Shown here piece by piece: positions 34,928 through 44,260 of a DNA stretch of 64,000 nt; positions within the stretch are counted from its first letter, which is position 1, and each line of letters opens with the position of its first letter. The notes under the pieces were generated by a model. That model ran no database searches. It saw only the letters and a list, made by a program, of their open reading frames with translations, and had not been told where the DNA came from. The translations under genes were made by a program, and so were the position numbers. Where the stretch lies: NCBI RefSeq assembly GCF_003312915.1, contig NZ_CP030261.1:3906001-3970000 (forward strand), read 5' to 3'. Source of the DNA: Flavobacterium fluviale (GTDB taxonomy: Bacteria > Bacteroidota > Bacteroidia > Flavobacteriales > Flavobacteriaceae).

Positions 34928-36556
34928 ATGATTCGTCTAGCCATAACTATCTTTTGCAGCCTTGTTGTAAATATTACAATGGCGCAGGAATTACCCAAAA
35001 TTCTATCTCAAAAAACCAATTACCTTCCAGATTTTAGCTATGCAGGTTATCATCTTGGAGAAAGCAAACTTCCAGAAAATGAAGGAAAAATTATTAACGC
35101 AGTTGATTTTGGCGTAAAAGCAAATGATAATCTAGACGATTCAAAAGCATTACTCAAAGCTTTACAAGCAGCAAACGCAGTCGATGGAAATGTAATTTTA
35201 CAATTACCCGCAGGCCGAATTATTCTAAGCGATATTCTCTACATCGAAAGAAGTAATTTTGTGCTTCGCGGTACAGGTTCCAACGAAAAAGGAACTGAAA
35301 TCTACTGCCCAAGACCGATGATGTATCTAAAAGATCCTGAATCTCTAGCGGAACTTCGCGAATACCTAACCTCTTTTGATAAAAGACAATGCGAAACCGA
35401 AAACAATATTGACTTACCTTTTTCGCAATATGCATGGTCGGGAGGTTTTATCTGGACACAGATTCCGAATGAACGTGTGAAATCTTATTTGGATAAATAT
35501 GAGCCCGAACCTAATGTGTTAGCAAAAGTCAGTTCGGGAAAAATGGGCGAATTTATCATCAATGTTTCTCAATTGAATAATTTAAAAGTCGGCGATATTG
35601 TCGAATTGCAGTTGTTCAATAAAGATGGGGAAAACGGCGAAATTATAAAAGATTTATATCAAGGCGCAAAAGTCAAACCTGGTTCGCATCATTGGAAATT
35701 TCCAAAACTTCCAATTGTCAGACAGCAAGTTGAAATCGCTAAAATATATGGTTCTAAAATTACTTTAAAAACACCTTTAACCATTTCGATAAAGCCAAGT
35801 TACCAAGCACAACTCGTCGAATGGAAACATTTAAATGAAGTCGGAATCGAACATCTTAGGTTTACTTTTCCGGATATTCCGAGAGTCGCGCATCACGTTG
35901 AACCGGGAAATAATGCCATTTTCTTAACACGCCTTTTTAACAGCTGGGTAAAAAACGTCAAAATTACCAATGCAGACAGCGGTATTCTAGCCGAAGAAGT
36001 TTCTAATGTAACCGTTCAGGATATCATTACAGATGGACCACATTTATCACATTATACCGTAACTTTGGGAGGCGTTCATAATGTTTTAGTCAAGAACTTA
36101 AAAATACACAATAAAGCAATTCACCCGTTGAGCTTCAATACTTTTTCTACCAAAAATGTGTATCAAAATTGTGAGATTTTTGAAGACGCTCTTTTAGACC
36201 AGCATTCGGGAGCAAATCATCAAAATTTGTTTGATAATATTACTGTTCATATTACTGCTGATAAAAATAACAGCTTTTATTTATTTGGCGGCGGCGGTGC
36301 TGATTACTGGAAACCATCGCACGGACCTTTCAGTACTTTTTGGAACTTAAATGTTCAAGTTTCAAACCCAGATCAGGCTAAACCTGTTTTATTGTACGGA
36401 ATGAAAGACGGTGCTTTCGCCAGAATCATTGGCGTCCACGGAAATACGAAATTTGAAATCAAATACGATGTCGATCCTTATATTGAATTTTTGAATACGG
36501 AAATAGAAAAAATTCCTTCGCTATATGAATATCAATTAAAAAAGCGATTAGAATAA
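34928..36556 (+). CDS. Secreted right-handed beta-helix protein (pectate-lyase-3-like)
   Basis: The 542-residue protein has a signal peptide (MIRLAITIFCSLVVNITMAQ). NAVDFGVKANDNLDDSKALL then LQLPAGRIILSDILYIERSN is the start of a pectate-lyase-3 type beta-helix. It continues with N-rich rungs (NAIFLTRLFNSWVKNVKITN, VTVQDIITDGPHLSHYTV, LKIHNKAIHPLSFNTF). I cannot identify a catalytic set with certainty. Given the GH88 enzyme downstream, which needs unsaturated uronide ends, this protein is a candidate for the missing lyase or a depolymerase. It lies between uxuA and the hybrid sensor. Confidence 0.82.
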   Translation: MIRLAITIFCSLVVNITMAQELPKILSQKTNYLPDFSYAGYHLGESKLPENEGKIINAVDFGVKANDNLDDSKALLKALQAANAVDGNVILQLPAGRIILSDILYIERSNFVLRGTGSNEKGTEIYCPRPMMYLKDPESLAELREYLTSFDKRQCETENNIDLPFSQYAWSGGFIWTQIPNERVKSYLDKYEPEPNVLAKVSSGKMGEFIINVSQLNNLKVGDIVELQLFNKDGENGEIIKDLYQGAKVKPGSHHWKFPKLPIVRQQVEIAKIYGSKITLKTPLTISIKPSYQAQLVEWKHLNEVGIEHLRFTFPDIPRVAHHVEPGNNAIFLTRLFNSWVKNVKITNADSGILAEEVSNVTVQDIITDGPHLSHYTVTLGGVHNVLVKNLKIHNKAIHPLSFNTFSTKNVYQNCEIFEDALLDQHSGANHQNLFDNITVHITADKNNSFYLFGGGGADYWKPSHGPFSTFWNLNVQVSNPDQAKPVLLYGMKDGAFARIIGVHGNTKFEIKYDVDPYIEFLNTEIEKIPSLYEYQLKKRLE

Positions 36557-36620
36557 TTTCAAAAAGTCATTAAAAAACAAGGTTTTACTTGTTCATTCTA
36601 ATCATTAATTAAGAATAGTT

Positions 36621-36733
36621 TGTCATTTCAATCCCGAGGCTTCGGGAGAGAAATCTTCGTAAGCTGCTCCGTATAGGATGTTGCCAATCTTTGTAGAGCT
36701 ACCAGTGGAGATTTCTCCTTCGTCGAAATGACA
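36621..36733. repeat. Dispersed hairpin repeat, TGTCATTTC family, copy B
   Basis: A 113-base imperfect inverted repeat with ends TGTCATTTCAATCCCGAGGC and CTTCGTCGAAATGACA. The inner words GAGAGAAATCTTCG and GGAGATTTCTCC match copies A and C. It sits between the beta-helix gene and the hybrid sensor gene. Confidence 0.75.
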
Positions 36734-36744
36734 TAAAATGAGAA

Positions 36745-36785
36745 AAACCTTTGAACCTTTGCCCCTCTGAACCTCTGAACCTTAA
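36745..36785 (+). repeat. AACCTTTG/AACCTCTG short tandem words
   Basis: AACCTTTG, AACCTTTG, then CCTCTGAACCTCTGAACCTT occur just before the hybrid-sensor start codon. The same words occur at 47252-47275 and 58043-58074. Confidence 0.5.
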
Positions 36786-36796
36786 AAAAAAACGCT

Positions 36797-39700
36797 ATGA
36801 AATTCAAAATAGCTCTTTTGTTTATCGTATTTATCAGCGGAAATTTGTTTTCCCAAAATAAATACCGTCTTAAAAACATTTCTACGACCGACGGGCTTTC
36901 CCAGAGTTCTGTTATTGCCATTCATCAGGATAAATTTGGGCAGATGTGGTTTGGTACGCGTGACGGATTGAATAAATACGATGGCAGCCGATTTACTATT
37001 TTTAGAAATGATACCAATGATAAATCGTCTATCAGCAACAATGATATCTTGGCAATTGAAGAAGATAACTCTGGAAAAATCTGGGTGGGAACTTACAATG
37101 GGTTAAACTGTTATGATCCTGTTTTGAATAAATTTACAAGATATCTGCATACCAAAGCCAATCACACCATAAGTAATAATGCCGTTTGGAGCATTCGGGA
37201 AATTGGCGGCGAAATGTGGTTTGGAACTTCAAAAGGATTGACGATTTACAATAAAAAATCTGGATTATTTACTTCGGTTTTCCATTCAGACGATGATGCT
37301 TCTACCCTTCCGAGCAATAATATTTTAAGTATTCTAAAAACCAAAAGAGGCCAAATTTGGATTGGAACCACAAAAGGTTTATGCCAATTAGTAAATCGAA
37401 AAAATGGTAAATTTCAATTTAAAAATTATCCGCTGAATAATTTTGATTTATTAAATGTGCAGTCGGTTATTGAAGATAAAAATGGTAATTTATGGATTGG
37501 AACAAAAACTAAAGGTCTATTAAAATTCGATCAAAAACAGAAATCTTATGTTTCTTTTTTGGATAATGAAAAGTTCAAAGAAATTAATACAGACATTCGA
37601 TCTTTAGCAATTGACAATCAAGGTTCTTTATGGATTGGGGCTTATGACGGAATCTATATTTTAGGTTTGGATAAAAGTCTGCAGAAAATAAATAACAGTA
37701 ATAACAGCAACGGAATCGACAAAGTAAAGTCACTTTTTAAAGACAAAAAAGGTTCTATTTGGATTGGCTGTTATTATAAAGGAGTCAATCTTTGGGACGT
37801 TTCCAATGTCAATTTCTCTAATTACAATCAGAATTCAAAAAAGATTCCGTTGAGTTTTGATGTCGTGAGTTCTATCATTGCTGACAAGAATCAGAATATT
37901 TATTTTGGGACAGAAGGCGGCGGCATTACCATCTATAATAAAAATACAGAAACCACAAGCTACATCAACAGCAAAACTGGCCAAGGCAATAAGAATGACA
38001 TTAAATCGATGTGCCTTTCTGACGATCGTATTTTATGGATTGGTACTTTTTCTAAAGGATTATCTGCTTACAATACGATTACGAAAAGAATTGAAGACAA
38101 TCGAATTGCTTCAGATTTAACCGATTTATTGAAAGAAACCGGCGTATATTCTCTTAAAACAGAAGGCAGTATTTTGTGGATTGGAACTTTTGGAAAGGGA
38201 TTAATTCGCTATAATACAACAGATAAAACGTTTCAGCTAATTGGAAACGACAATACAAAATCTGTTTTTCTGACCAATAATATTATCCGAACTATTTTAG
38301 TCGACAAACAAAATTTTCTTTGGATTGGAACCCAAAACGGACTGAACCGCATTCCTTTACGAAATTTTAGTCCGAAGCAATATGCAATTCAGCATTTCTT
38401 CTACGATCATTCCTCTTTATCCGGCGATGATATTTTGACTTTGTTTCAGGATTCTCAAAACAAAATCTGGGTTGGAACAAAAGCAAAAGGACTTCACTAT
38501 TTTGATGGAAAAAAATTCAACCGTATCAATCTCAGAATTGGAAATACTATAATAACTTCTATACATTCTATTTTAGAAGATGATGATAAAAACCTATGGA
38601 TCAGCACCAATCAGGGAATTATCAAATACAATACAAATCAAAAAAACATTGTTATTTACGATCAAAAAGATGGATTGGCAAGTAATGAATTCAATGATAA
38701 TTCAGCTTTAAAATTAAGTTCAAATCAATTTTATTTCGGAAGTCCGTCTGGCGCGACTTATTTTGATGCATCCAAAATTTCCTTAAATCAATATGCGCCG
38801 CAGGTTTTAATTACCGATTTAAAAATTAAAAATGAAACCATAAATCCAGGCGATTCAGCTGAAATTTTAGAGAAAAGCATTGGTTTTACCCAAACAATTA
38901 CACTGGATTATGATAAGGCCAATTTCTCGATAAACTTTGCGATTCCAAATTACATTCGATCCAAAAACAATCAATACAGTTACCGTTTAACGGGTTTGGA
39001 AAACAACTGGACAATTACAAAAAATTCAGAAGCCAACTTTGCCATTCAAAATCCGGGAACTTACACTTTTGAAGTCCGCGGTGCCAATAACGACGGCATT
39101 TGGAACAAAACTCCAACAATACTTACCGTAATTGTAAATCCAGCTCCTTGGCGCAGTATTTGGGCATTTTTGGTGTACGGAATTATAATTGGTTTAGGAT
39201 TATACGGTTTGATTTGGATCATGAAATCGAAAGCCAGATTGAAACAAAAACTCGAATTGGAATATCTGGAAAGCAAACGTGTAGAAGAAAACAACCGTGC
39301 AAAACTGGATTTCTTTACCAATATTTCGCACGAATTCAGAACGCCTTTAACATTGATTTTAGGTCCGTTACAGCAAATTCTGGCCGATTATAACGGAACG
39401 AACGAAATGTACAAAAAGCTTTTAGTAATTGAAGGTAGCGCGAATCATTTGCTAAGCTTAATTAACAGATTAATGGATTTTAGAAAACTCGAAAACGATC
39501 AGGCAACGCTGGAATCTGCAAACGGAAACATTGTAAAATTCACCAAAGAAATCTTTTTATCGTTTATAGAATATGCCAAAGACGGCGGTTACGAGTATAC
39601 TTTTGAATCTGATGATGAAGAAATTCTGGTTTATTTTGACCGATACAAACTCGAACGTGTTTTTTATAATTTGATTTCGAATGCGTTTCGATATACACCA

Positions 39701-40885
39701 AAAGGCGGTTCAATCAACATTAAAATAAATCACGACCAAGATAATCTTTTTATTGCTGTGGAAGATTCTGGAGTAGGTATTTCGGAAGAACACATCGATA
39801 AAATTTTTGATTTGTTTTTTGAAATTCCGATGCACAATCAAGTTCAAAAAAACTACAATAAAGGAACTGGAATTGGACTTTCGATTGTAAAAAACATTGT
39901 AAAACTGCACAAAGGAAATATTGATGTAAAGAACAAACCAACTGGCGGTGTTATATTTAAGGTTACACTTCCGCTTGGGCGAAACCATCTTTTAGACAGC
40001 GAAATTATTCCCGATTTTAAAATCAGTGATGATATTGCACAATATACTGCACAATTAGAACCATCGGAAGTAATCGAAAACGAAGACCTAGAAGATTTAA
40101 TTGTAAACGAAGAAAAACAAACGATTTTAATTGTTGAAGATCACAAGGTTTTGAGAAAATTCATGAAAAACCTGCTCAAAAAAGAATATAATATAATTGA
40201 GGCCGAAAACGGAAAAATCGCTTTTGAAAAAGCACTAAAATTTGTTCCAAATTTGATTATCAGCGACGTTATTATGCCAGAAATGGTAGGAACAGAACTT
40301 TGCTCGAAAATAAAAGAAAATCTTAAAACCAGTCATATTCCTGTTATCCTTCTGACTTCCAGATCATCATTAGTTTATAAATTTGAAGGATTGGAAAGCG
40401 GTGCAGATGATTATATCAGTAAACCATTCAATTTAATGGAATTCAGACTTCGCGTTAAAAACATTTTGAACACTACTGAACGTTTAAAAATCAAATTTTC
40501 AAGCGAAGACAATTTTATTCCGTCAGAAATCACAGTTTCTTCTTTGGATGAGGAGTTATTAAAAAAAGCATTTAAAATTGTAGAAGAAAATATTTCAAAC
40601 GAACAATTTGACATTCCGTTCTTCTGTTCAGAATTAGGTGTCAGCCGTACCATGTTATTTCTCAAAATCAAAGCTTGGACCAATTGCACACCAAACGAAT
40701 TCATTCACGAAATAAGATTAAAACGCGCTGCTCAATTATTAGAACAAAACAAACTAAATGTTTCAGAAGTGAGCTATAAAGTCGGATTTAATAATCCGAA
40801 ATACTTCAGCAAATGCTTTCAAAAAAAATATGGAGAAACGCCGTCGCAATATGCAGATAAATTTTATAAAAAGTGTGAAATGTGA
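36797..40885 (+). CDS. Hybrid two-component system sensor-regulator (HTCS)
   Basis: At 1362 residues, it has a signal peptide (residues 1-20). Fourteen Reg_prop blades with motifs such as GQMWFGTRDGLNKYDG and GKIWVGTYNGLNCYDP make the two-propeller periplasmic sensor to about residue 670. A Y_Y_Y domain precedes one membrane helix near 785-808. The kinase follows: His845 in NISHEFRTPLTLILGP, ATP lid motifs EDSGVGI and GTGIGLSIVKNIV. The receiver has Asp1157 in IISDVIMPEM, and a C-terminal AraC-type HTH ends FNNPKYFSKCFQKKYG. It senses an oligosaccharide and activates the susCD locus downstream. The stop lies in a repeat arm. Confidence 0.97.
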   Translation: MKFKIALLFIVFISGNLFSQNKYRLKNISTTDGLSQSSVIAIHQDKFGQMWFGTRDGLNKYDGSRFTIFRNDTNDKSSISNNDILAIEEDNSGKIWVGTYNGLNCYDPVLNKFTRYLHTKANHTISNNAVWSIREIGGEMWFGTSKGLTIYNKKSGLFTSVFHSDDDASTLPSNNILSILKTKRGQIWIGTTKGLCQLVNRKNGKFQFKNYPLNNFDLLNVQSVIEDKNGNLWIGTKTKGLLKFDQKQKSYVSFLDNEKFKEINTDIRSLAIDNQGSLWIGAYDGIYILGLDKSLQKINNSNNSNGIDKVKSLFKDKKGSIWIGCYYKGVNLWDVSNVNFSNYNQNSKKIPLSFDVVSSIIADKNQNIYFGTEGGGITIYNKNTETTSYINSKTGQGNKNDIKSMCLSDDRILWIGTFSKGLSAYNTITKRIEDNRIASDLTDLLKETGVYSLKTEGSILWIGTFGKGLIRYNTTDKTFQLIGNDNTKSVFLTNNIIRTILVDKQNFLWIGTQNGLNRIPLRNFSPKQYAIQHFFYDHSSLSGDDILTLFQDSQNKIWVGTKAKGLHYFDGKKFNRINLRIGNTIITSIHSILEDDDKNLWISTNQGIIKYNTNQKNIVIYDQKDGLASNEFNDNSALKLSSNQFYFGSPSGATYFDASKISLNQYAPQVLITDLKIKNETINPGDSAEILEKSIGFTQTITLDYDKANFSINFAIPNYIRSKNNQYSYRLTGLENNWTITKNSEANFAIQNPGTYTFEVRGANNDGIWNKTPTILTVIVNPAPWRSIWAFLVYGIIIGLGLYGLIWIMKSKARLKQKLELEYLESKRVEENNRAKLDFFTNISHEFRTPLTLILGPLQQILADYNGTNEMYKKLLVIEGSANHLLSLINRLMDFRKLENDQATLESANGNIVKFTKEIFLSFIEYAKDGGYEYTFESDDEEILVYFDRYKLERVFYNLISNAFRYTPKGGSINIKINHDQDNLFIAVEDSGVGISEEHIDKIFDLFFEIPMHNQVQKNYNKGTGIGLSIVKNIVKLHKGNIDVKNKPTGGVIFKVTLPLGRNHLLDSEIIPDFKISDDIAQYTAQLEPSEVIENEDLEDLIVNEEKQTILIVEDHKVLRKFMKNLLKKEYNIIEAENGKIAFEKALKFVPNLIISDVIMPEMVGTELCSKIKENLKTSHIPVILLTSRSSLVYKFEGLESGADDYISKPFNLMEFRLRVKNILNTTERLKIKFSSEDNFIPSEITVSSLDEELLKKAFKIVEENISNEQFDIPFFCSELGVSRTMLFLKIKAWTNCTPNEFIHEIRLKRAAQLLEQNKLNVSEVSYKVGFNNPKYFSKCFQKKYGETPSQYADKFYKKCEM

Positions 40886-41021
40886 AAAGTGAAATGTCAG
40901 ATGTCAGATGTGAAAATTTGAATTACTAGATGTGAACATCTTTTACTTCTTACTTTTTACTTTTTACATTTCACATTTCACATTCCCACATTTCACATTT
41001 CACATTTCACATTTTCACACC
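40873..41021. repeat. GTGAAATG / CACATTTCAC inverted tandem words
   Basis: The left arm (GTGTGAAATGTGAAAAGTG, then GTCAGATGTCAGATG) includes the last codons and stop of the sensor gene. The right arm repeats CATTTCACATTTCACATT and CACATTTCACATTTCAC. A long hairpin could form at the 3' end of the mRNA. Confidence 0.65.
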
Positions 41022-41052
41022 ATACATAAACAATCCGCATTTTTAAAGGCTT

Positions 41053-41088
41053 AAAAAAGGGTATCTGTATTTTTAGATACCCTTTTTT
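41053..41088 (+). terminator. Terminator after the hybrid sensor gene
   Basis: AAAAAAGGGTATCT, loop GTATTTTT, AGATACCCTTTTTT. It separates the sensor transcript from the susCD transcript. Confidence 0.85.
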
Positions 41089-41113
41089 GTATTTCTATTT
41101 CTTTTTTGGCTTC

Positions 41114-41121
41114 TACATTTG
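41114..41121 (+). promoter_or_regulatory. Likely -7 element of the susCD operon
   Basis: TACATTTG is identical to the uronate-operon -7 box. A TTG at 41087-41089 is 24 bases upstream, one beyond the usual range. Transcription would start near 41127, about 120 bases before susC. Confidence 0.5.
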
Positions 41122-41125
41122 CCAT

Positions 41126-41218
41126 ATGAAAATCAAAAAAACAAACTTCTTATTACTGCAGATTCTGTTTGTCATTGTGATCATCGGAATGAGTTTATTG
41201 CTTTTCTACTTTATCTAA
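41126..41218 (+). CDS. Possible 30-residue single-helix membrane peptide
   Basis: An ORF of 31 codons reads MKIKKTNFLLLQILFVIVII then GMSLLLFYFI: a basic N-terminus and one hydrophobic helix. It lies 27 bases before susC. Its ATG falls right at the predicted transcript start, so translation would need a leaderless mRNA or another promoter. It is below usual gene-finding limits. I list it as possible only. Confidence 0.35.
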   Translation: MKIKKTNFLLLQILFVIVIIGMSLLLFYFI

Positions 41219-41245
41219 CTTATTAACCTTAAAACCAAAAAATGA

Positions 41246-44200
41246 ATGTTTACAAACCAAAAAAACAAACCGTTTAAATGGTGTTTACTGGTATCTTTTT
41301 TACTGGTAAATTTCATGATGAATGCGCAGGAAAGAAAAATTACCGGAAAAGTTACTTCGAGCGAAGATTTACTCGGACTTCCTGGGGCGAATGTCTATAT
41401 TAAAAACTCATCTGTCGGTGCATCTGCAGATATGGACGGAAATTATACTGTTATTGTTTCAGAAAAAAATGCTGTTTTAGTTTTCAATTTTGTCGGATTT
41501 CAAACCGTCGAAATTCCAGTAGGAAACAAAACTGTTATCAATGTAAGCTTAAAACCAGATACAAAAGCTCTTGAAGAAGTAATTGTAGTGGGTTACGGAA
41601 CACGTAAAAAAAGTGATATTACTGGTTCTGTATCTTCTGTAACAGCAAAAGAATTAACTGCATATCCACTTTTAAATGCAGAACAAGCGTTGCAGGGTCG
41701 TGCAGCGGGTGTTTCTGTAATGACTAATAATGGTGGTGAACCCGGTGCTCCAGTGAAAATCAGGGTGCGTGGCGGCACTTCTATTAATGCCAGCGGTGAT
41801 GCACTTATTGTAGTTGATGGTTTTGCAGGTGTTTCGATGCCGGCGCCTCAGGATATTGCCTCTATTGAGGTTTTAAAAGATGCTTCGGCTACTGCAATTT
41901 ACGGATCTCGAGGTTCAAACGGGGTTATCATGGTAACGACTAAAAAAGGAAAACCAGGAAAACCTGTTATTGAATTTAGTAATTCTACTTCGATACAATC
42001 GGTAAATAACCAGCTGCAATTATTAAACGCCGATCAGTTTGCAGCGTACAGACAAAGTTTCACCACGCATACGCAAGGTCCAGCAAATTCAAACTGGCAG
42101 GACATAATTTATCGTGACGGAATGATTTCGAATACACAATTGTCATTCTCTGGTGGTTCAGAAAACGTGAGATATTATGTTTCTGGAACTTATTTCAACC
42201 AGAATGGAGTTGTAATTAATTCAGGAATTGACAAATACACAATTGTAAGTAACCTGGAAGCTGATTTGTCTCCAAAATTAAAAGTCGGTTTAAATACTTT
42301 TACAAGTAAACAAAACAAAGAAGGAATTATCAGCCAGACAGGAGCTGGAGGAACTGGTGCAGCGGGCGTAATTGCGGCGGCGTACAGATTTATGCCCGAC
42401 AAAGGAATTTACAATGCTGACGGAACTTACACGACAACAGCTCCAATTGGAGATGATATTGACAACCCTTACGCTACGGCAATGGAAAATATTCTGGAAA
42501 CGGTTTCTATAGTAAACAGAAATAATTTCTTTGCACAATATCAAATTACAAAAGATCTTGACTTTAGAACTACTTTAGGTTTAACCGATAATAATTCGCA
42601 GACAGGAAGATTTATTCCTTCGACTTTAATTGCTGGAAAAAATATCAAAGGAGAAGCTTCTGTAAACAATACCAGATTTTCTTCTTTCCTAACAGAAAAC
42701 TATCTGACTTTTAAACGTGAAATTATTGAAAAAGGAATTTTGACAGTTCTTGGCGGCTATTCCTACCAAAAAAATAAAAATGAAAGTTCGTATGCTGCTT
42801 CAAGAGGATTTTTAACCAATACCAATTCGTATAGAAATTTAGGCGCTGGGACTGTGTTTTTAAAACCAGATTCTAATTTATCTGAAACGGAATTAATTTC
42901 TGCTTTCGGAAGGTTGAATTTTGATTATGACGATAAGTATTTACTAACTTTTACAGCCAGACGAGACGGTTCTTCAAGCTTTAGTAAAAACTACAAATAC
43001 GGAACTTTTCCTTCTGGTGCAATTGGATGGAACATAGGAAAAGAGAATTTCCTAAAAGACAGTAAAACGGTCTCTAATCTAAAATTAAGAGCGAGTTATG
43101 GAGCAACAGGAAATCCTTCAATTGGCGCCTACTCTACTTTATCGCGATTCTCTGAAATTTATGATGTGAGCGGCGACGTAATTGTAAATGCGGTACAATT
43201 GACTTCTTTGGATAATCCGAATTTGAAATGGGAAACTTCTTATCAGCAGGATTACGGAATTGATTTAGGTTTGTTTGATAACCGAATCAGTATTACGGCT
43301 GATTATTATAAAACAATTACCAAAGATCTATTGTTTAACAGACCATTACCTGGAATTTCAGGAATTGCTTCGCAGCTTCAAAACGTTGGAGAATTAGAAA
43401 ATAAAGGATGGGAATTAGGAATCAACACTAAAAACTTTATTGGTGCAGATTTTACTTGGTCAACAAACTTTAATATTTCTTCCAACAAAAATAAAGTACT
43501 AAAACTAGCTGATAATAAAGACCTTTTGATCAATTCTGCTCCAGGTCACTTCCTAGCAACAGAGTCTCAAATCTTGCGAGTTGGCCAGCCGGTTGGCTCT
43601 TTCTTCGGATTTATTTATGATGGTGTAATTCAGCAGGGAGAACCAGTATTGCCAGGAAATTTTGAAACTGTGGCCGGAGGCGAAAAATTCAGAGATGTAA
43701 ATGGCGACGGAAAACTGGATTCTCAAGATAAAACAATCATCGGAAATCCAAATCCAGATTTCATCTTTGGATTCAACAATGATTTCACTTATAAAAATCT
43801 GGATTTGAATATTTTCTTCCAAGGTTCTCAAGGCAATCAAATCTTAAACTATACTTTGATGGAACTGGCTTCTGGAAATAACAATGCTACAACGGAGGTT
43901 TTAGATGCTTGGACACCAACAAATACAGAAACAAATGTTCCTGCAAATGCTGCCAGAACCAAAAGAATCACTTCTAGATTTGTTTATGATGGAAGCTACA
44001 TTCGTTTGAAAAACATCTCTTTAGGATACAGTTTAGATGAAAAAATTGTTTCGAAAATGGGATTAAGTAAAGTTCGTTTTTACATCAGTGCACAAAACCT
44101 TTGGACGATTACAGATTATCCCGGTTCAGATCCTGAAACGAATTACTTAAACGACACCAATTCAAGAAGTAATACCAATTTAGGATTGGATTATGGAGGA

Positions 44201-44248
44201 TATCCCAACGTGAGAACATTTACAGCAGGATTTAATGTAAAATTTTAA
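41246..44248 (+). CDS. SusC/RagA-family TonB-linked outer-membrane transporter
   Basis: At 1000 residues, it has a signal peptide (SFLLVNFMMNAQ). A carboxypeptidase-D-like beta-sandwich occupies residues 28-110 (ITGKVTSSEDLLGLPGANVY). EEVIVVGYGTRKKSDITGSV marks the SusC plug, then the plug with ALQGRAAGVSVMTN, and a 22-strand barrel ending FTAGFNVKF. It imports oligosaccharides across the outer membrane with its SusD partner, powered by TonB. The ATG at 41246 is used; an overlapping ATG at 41242 runs to a stop after 11 codons. It is the first main gene of the polysaccharide operon. Confidence 0.96.
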   Translation: MFTNQKNKPFKWCLLVSFLLVNFMMNAQERKITGKVTSSEDLLGLPGANVYIKNSSVGASADMDGNYTVIVSEKNAVLVFNFVGFQTVEIPVGNKTVINVSLKPDTKALEEVIVVGYGTRKKSDITGSVSSVTAKELTAYPLLNAEQALQGRAAGVSVMTNNGGEPGAPVKIRVRGGTSINASGDALIVVDGFAGVSMPAPQDIASIEVLKDASATAIYGSRGSNGVIMVTTKKGKPGKPVIEFSNSTSIQSVNNQLQLLNADQFAAYRQSFTTHTQGPANSNWQDIIYRDGMISNTQLSFSGGSENVRYYVSGTYFNQNGVVINSGIDKYTIVSNLEADLSPKLKVGLNTFTSKQNKEGIISQTGAGGTGAAGVIAAAYRFMPDKGIYNADGTYTTTAPIGDDIDNPYATAMENILETVSIVNRNNFFAQYQITKDLDFRTTLGLTDNNSQTGRFIPSTLIAGKNIKGEASVNNTRFSSFLTENYLTFKREIIEKGILTVLGGYSYQKNKNESSYAASRGFLTNTNSYRNLGAGTVFLKPDSNLSETELISAFGRLNFDYDDKYLLTFTARRDGSSSFSKNYKYGTFPSGAIGWNIGKENFLKDSKTVSNLKLRASYGATGNPSIGAYSTLSRFSEIYDVSGDVIVNAVQLTSLDNPNLKWETSYQQDYGIDLGLFDNRISITADYYKTITKDLLFNRPLPGISGIASQLQNVGELENKGWELGINTKNFIGADFTWSTNFNISSNKNKVLKLADNKDLLINSAPGHFLATESQILRVGQPVGSFFGFIYDGVIQQGEPVLPGNFETVAGGEKFRDVNGDGKLDSQDKTIIGNPNPDFIFGFNNDFTYKNLDLNIFFQGSQGNQILNYTLMELASGNNNATTEVLDAWTPTNTETNVPANAARTKRITSRFVYDGSYIRLKNISLGYSLDEKIVSKMGLSKVRFYISAQNLWTITDYPGSDPETNYLNDTNSRSNTNLGLDYGGYPNVRTFTAGFNVKF

Positions 44249-44260
44249 TCTAAAACCACT

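Noticed and set aside
40957..41021. CRISPR-like array
   Set aside because: The CATTTCAC units are contiguous short tandem words without spacers.
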